A model generated the notes under the pieces. It worked only from the letters and a program-made list of their open reading frames with translations, made no database searches and was not told the origin of the DNA. 64,000 bases of DNA from DAITQM01 sp039794245 (GTDB lineage Bacteria > Pseudomonadota > Gammaproteobacteria > Xanthomonadales > Wenzhouxiangellaceae). The stretch is taken from the NCBI GenBank assembly GCA_039794245.1, contig JBDIVS010000010.1, positions 35,410 to 99,409 on the forward strand, written 5' to 3'. Both the position numbers and the translations under genes were made by a program. Positions 61,719 to 64,000 of the stretch are shown one piece after another (position 1 is the first letter of the stretch; the number at the start of each line of letters is the position of its first letter).

Positions 61719-62936
61719 ATGGCAACGACACCCGAACAGATCACCTGGCTTTGGGAAGGCATCGACAAACGCGGCGTCAAGATGAAAGGCGAGCGCGTCG
61801 CCCGCAACCAGAACCTGGTACGCGCCGAACTGCTGCGCCAGGGCATCAACCCCAAGGTAGTCAAGCGCAAACCGAAGCCGCTTTTCGGCGCCGCCGGCAA
61901 GCGCATCAAGCCCAAGGACATCGCGGTGTTCAGCCGCCAGATCGCCACGATGCTGCACGCCGGCGTGCCGCTCGTCCAGTCGTTGAACATCATCGCCGAG
62001 GCGGCGGAAAACCCGCGCCTACAGAAACTCGTCTCGGCGATCAAAAACGATATCGAATCAGGCACCACGCTGCACGAGGCGCTGGCCAGGCAGAGCTATT
62101 ACTTCGAAGAATTGTACGTCAACCTGGTGCAGGCCGGCGAGTCGGCCGGCGTGCTCGATACCGTGCTCGATACGATCGCCACCTACAAGGAGCGCATCGA
62201 GAGTCTGAAAGGCAAGGTCAAAAAAGCGATGTACTATCCCGCCGCGGTCTTCACCGTGGCGATCGTCGTCATGATACTGCTGCTGGTCAAGGTGATCCCC
62301 CAGTTCGAGGCGATTTTTTCCACTTTCGGCGCCGATCTGCCATTTTTCACGAAGATGATCGTCAGCATGTCGCGATCGCTGCAAAACACCTGGTATTTAT
62401 ACCTGCTGGCCGTGATCGGCGGCGCAATCGCCTTTGTCCAGGCGCGCAAACGCTCGCGCGCCTTCGCCCGCGGTTTCGACCGCTTCCTGCTCCGTCTGCC
62501 GATCATCGGTGAGGTGCTGCGCAAGGCGGCGCTGGCCCGTTTCGCCCGCACCTTATCGATCACCTTCAAGGCCGGCGTGCCGCTGGTCGATGCGATGAAG
62601 ACGGTGGCCGGCGCTACCGGCAATATCGTTTACGAGGAAGCGGTCAACGACGTGCGCGAGGCGGTCGCCGGCGGCCACCAACTCCAGCTCGCTATGCAGC
62701 AGACCCGGGTGTTCCCGCCGATGGTGATCCAGATGACTGCAATCGGCGAGGAAGCCGGCTCGCTCGACGAAATGCTGCTGAAAGTCGCCGAGTTCTACGA
62801 GGAAGAGGTCAACAACACCGTCGATGCGCTGAGCAGCCTGCTCGAACCGATCATCATCGTAGTCATCGGCGGCATGGTCGGCTCGATGGTCATTGCGATG
62901 TACCTGCCGGTCTTCAAGATGGCGGCGGTGATTTGA
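61719..62936 (+). CDS. pilC: Type IV pilus inner-membrane platform protein PilC
   Basis: This 405-residue platform protein has two T2SSF domains (about 65-190, 270-395) and three transmembrane helices (about 168-190, 220-242, 375-398). Motifs FSRQIATMLHAGVPLVQSLNIIAEAAEN and FARTLSITFKAGVPLVDAMKTVAGATGN. It works with PilB. The usual next gene pilD (prepilin peptidase) is not there; a group II intron fragment begins 36 bp later. Confidence 0.96.
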   Translation: MATTPEQITWLWEGIDKRGVKMKGERVARNQNLVRAELLRQGINPKVVKRKPKPLFGAAGKRIKPKDIAVFSRQIATMLHAGVPLVQSLNIIAEAAENPRLQKLVSAIKNDIESGTTLHEALARQSYYFEELYVNLVQAGESAGVLDTVLDTIATYKERIESLKGKVKKAMYYPAAVFTVAIVVMILLLVKVIPQFEAIFSTFGADLPFFTKMIVSMSRSLQNTWYLYLLAVIGGAIAFVQARKRSRAFARGFDRFLLRLPIIGEVLRKAALARFARTLSITFKAGVPLVDAMKTVAGATGNIVYEEAVNDVREAVAGGHQLQLAMQQTRVFPPMVIQMTAIGEEAGSLDEMLLKVAEFYEEEVNNTVDALSSLLEPIIIVVIGGMVGSMVIAMYLPVFKMAAVI

Positions 62937-62972
62937 TCAAAAATCTAGATGACCACAAAGGGCAGATAAGTT

Positions 62973-63078
62973 TTCCACCAGTAGAGTAGGCGAGGAACCC
63001 GACGGATGCCGGGCCCTCGCCCCTCGTCGCACCGGACGTGCGGATTTCCCGCATCCGGCGCTCCCGGTGGATTCGTCA
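62973..63078 (-). ncRNA. Group II intron 3' remnant, domains 5 and 6 (copy 2)
   Basis: This segment matches 55476-55582 nearly base for base; one substitution (CCCCTC for CCCCTT) was seen. It has the same domain-5 hairpin with GAAA loop, domain-6 stem and CTACTCTAC end near 62981. It follows pilC and precedes a reverse-transcriptase C-terminal fragment on the same strand. Confidence 0.7.
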
Positions 63079-63101
63079 TGCACAGGGCAACCCGCGCCGC
63101 G

Positions 63102-63236
63102 CTACAGATACACCAGACCCAGATCGGCCAGATGACGGTAGAGCGTGACCCCTTCGGGAGGACGAAAGGGGCGCTGGCTGCGACGCCGCAGGTGGCAGGC
63201 CATCTGTAAGCGGTCATTCCAGGCCGTACTTCCCAC
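63102..63236 (-). pseudogene. Group II intron reverse transcriptase, C-terminal fragment
   Basis: Minus strand reads AWNDRLQMACHLRRRSQRPF and then RPPEGVTLYRHLADLGLVYL before TAG (63102-63104). This is the usual C-terminal end of group II intron maturases in this family. Upstream sequence is lost. It and the domain-5/6 remnant form a 3'-truncated intron copy of about 265 bp. Confidence 0.7.
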
Positions 63237-63290
63237 CTCTCAATTTACCCGGTAACCTGTCGGCCTGATTGTTTGACAGGAGGATTGGGC

Positions 63291-63479
63291 ATGAGTGTAA
63301 CCGGAAAAGGCCGGATTCGGCGTTCGGTGACGGATTGGCAGGGGATATTTGCGCGGCAGCGGGCGAGTGGTCACAGCCAGGCGATATTTTGCGCCCGGGA
63401 GGGGATTGCGCCGAGTTCTTTTGCCCTGTGGAAGAAGCAGCTCGGGGCGGCTCAGGGCGCTGACGGTGGGCTGATGAAG
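63291..63479 (+). pseudogene. IS66-family TnpA-like N-terminal fragment
   Basis: ATG 63291 has a strong AGGAGG 9 bases upstream. The frame reads SVTDWQGIFARQRASGHSQAIFCAREGIAPSSFALWKKQL, the HTH of IS66 TnpA accessory proteins (W..LF.....SG.S...FC...G.S.STF..W...L). After GAAQGADGGLMK the frame enters tandem repeats (LQGQSSKLQGQSS...) and does not resemble TnpA any more. The full-length protein is about 100-110 residues. Confidence 0.65.
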
Positions 63480-63900
63480 CTTCAAGGACAGTCATCGAAG
63501 CTTCAAGGACAGTCATCTAGCATCAAGCACCAAGCTTCAAGAGCTTCAAGGACAGTCACCGCAACGGGCTTAAGACAAACTTCAAGGACAGTCATCGAAG
63601 CTTCAAGGACAGTCATCAAGCATCAAGCACCAAGCTTCAAGGACAGTCACCGCAACGGGCTTAAAGCGGGCTTAAAGGACAGTCATGATTTATCAGCCCC
63701 TGCTGACACCCCATATCGGCCCCGGCCTACACCCAGGCGCGATCTTGGCCGATACCCCAGCCGCGGCGGCTTTAGGGAGATTCAAGGACAGTCAGAGATT
63801 CAAGGACAGTCAAGACCTGTCAGCCCCCGCTGACACCCCATATCGGCCCCGGCCTACACCCAGGCGCGATCTTGGCCGATACCCCAGTCGCCGTGGCTTT
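63480..63900 (+). repeat. Hierarchical tandem repeats with AAGGACAGTCA units and REP-like palindromes
   Basis: Nine copies of AAGGACAGTCA occur (starts 63484, 63505, 63548, 63584, 63605, 63639, 63675, 63784, 63802). A ~75-bp block (63495-63573 and 63595-63664) is repeated, as is an ~88-bp block (63687-63774 and 63812-63900). Each long block has TATCGGCC...GGCCGATA arms (63714-63754; 63841-63881); the second has TGTCAGC-CCCC-GCTGACA (63818-63835). There is no convincing gene. It lies directly upstream of the transposase at 63915. Confidence 0.85.
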
Positions 63901-63914
63901 GGCACCATGGTCCC

Positions 63915-64000
63915 ATGACTTACCCCCGCGCCCATACCGTCAACCCCGAGCAGGCCGGTTACTACCACTGCATCAGCCGCTGCGTCCGCCAGGCCTGGCT
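63915..64000 (+). CDS. REP-associated (RAYT/IS200-like) transposase, N-terminal part (window edge)
   Basis: ATG 63915 starts MTYPRAHTVNPEQAGYYHCISRCVRQAW and runs off the window. The YYHCISRCVRQAWL motif is the N-terminus of Y1-type RAYT transposases (usually YHCVSRCVRRAFLCG). The His-containing H-u-H and the catalytic tyrosine lie beyond the window. The repeat block upstream would be its natural REP-like substrate. Confidence 0.7.
   Translation, partial: MTYPRAHTVNPEQAGYYHCISRCVRQAW

Noticed and set aside
63480..63900. Possible CRISPR array
   Set aside because: Units of 11-16 bp are too short, spacings vary from 21 to 109 bp, and larger blocks are themselves duplicated. No Cas gene is seen.

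Overview
The window is GC-rich, almost fully coding DNA from a gammaproteobacterium. The evidence is a set of conserved gammaproteobacterial neighbourhoods: ftsE-ftsX-rpoH, xerD-dsbC, lptF/lptG next to holC-valS, pssA-holD-rimI, amiC-mutL-miaA-hfq-hflX and pilA-pilB-pilC. A seven-gene TonB2/TtpC-type energy-transduction operon, a TonB-receptor/flavin-halogenase/GH13/MFS glycan locus and a Marinobacter-type 661-residue fatty acyl-CoA reductase suggest an aerobic environmental or marine lineage near Chromatiales or Xanthomonadales. The genus cannot be fixed from the sequence alone. No rRNA, tRNA or CRISPR array was seen.

Layout. 1-8.9 kb: MATE tail, comM, ubiK, P-II (glnB), pgpA, a SYLF lipoprotein, thiL, an orphan OmpR-type regulator with a PepSY protein, then acyl-CoA reductase diverging from ACBP and tetR. 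8.9-12.3 kb: an overlapping four-gene run with a CTERM-anchored secreted protein, a glutaredoxin-like protein, a predicted metallopeptidase and a solitary gspF. 12.3-17.6 kb: ftsEX, rpoH, dsbC, xerD and a lysine-rich H1-like protein. 17.7-23.3 kb: the TonB2-type operon with tandem tonB genes. 23.6-34 kb: RDD protein, lptG/lptF, holC-valS, rimI-holD-pssA, a DUF4124 protein and proS. 34.3-40.7 kb: secB-like, hflX, hfq, miaA, mutL, amiC. 41.3-43.1 kb: mipA-like and a di-haem peroxidase.

43.2-46.3 kb is decaying DNA: creB and creC each have one in-frame stop, and a VIT-domain gene is cut short by a deletion junction. An orphan CapV-like patatin follows. 47.3-55.4 kb holds a halogenase, a TonB receptor, a GH13 glucosidase and an MFS transporter around a palindromic operator candidate. 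55.4-56.3 kb is a dead group II intron carrying a MITE-like insertion. Then come an alkaline phosphatase lipoprotein and a type IV pilus cluster (two pilins, pilB, pilC). The right end has a second group II intron fragment, an IS66 TnpA fragment, hierarchical tandem repeats and the start of a REP-associated (RAYT-type) transposase.

Cross-cutting signal: a modular inverted-repeat element (96, 310 and 157 bp versions at 228, 30106 and 55592) shares its outer ends but differs in its internal modules. It sits at gene ends or inside another mobile element. A second, unrelated 220-bp inverted-repeat element lies at 43207-43426.
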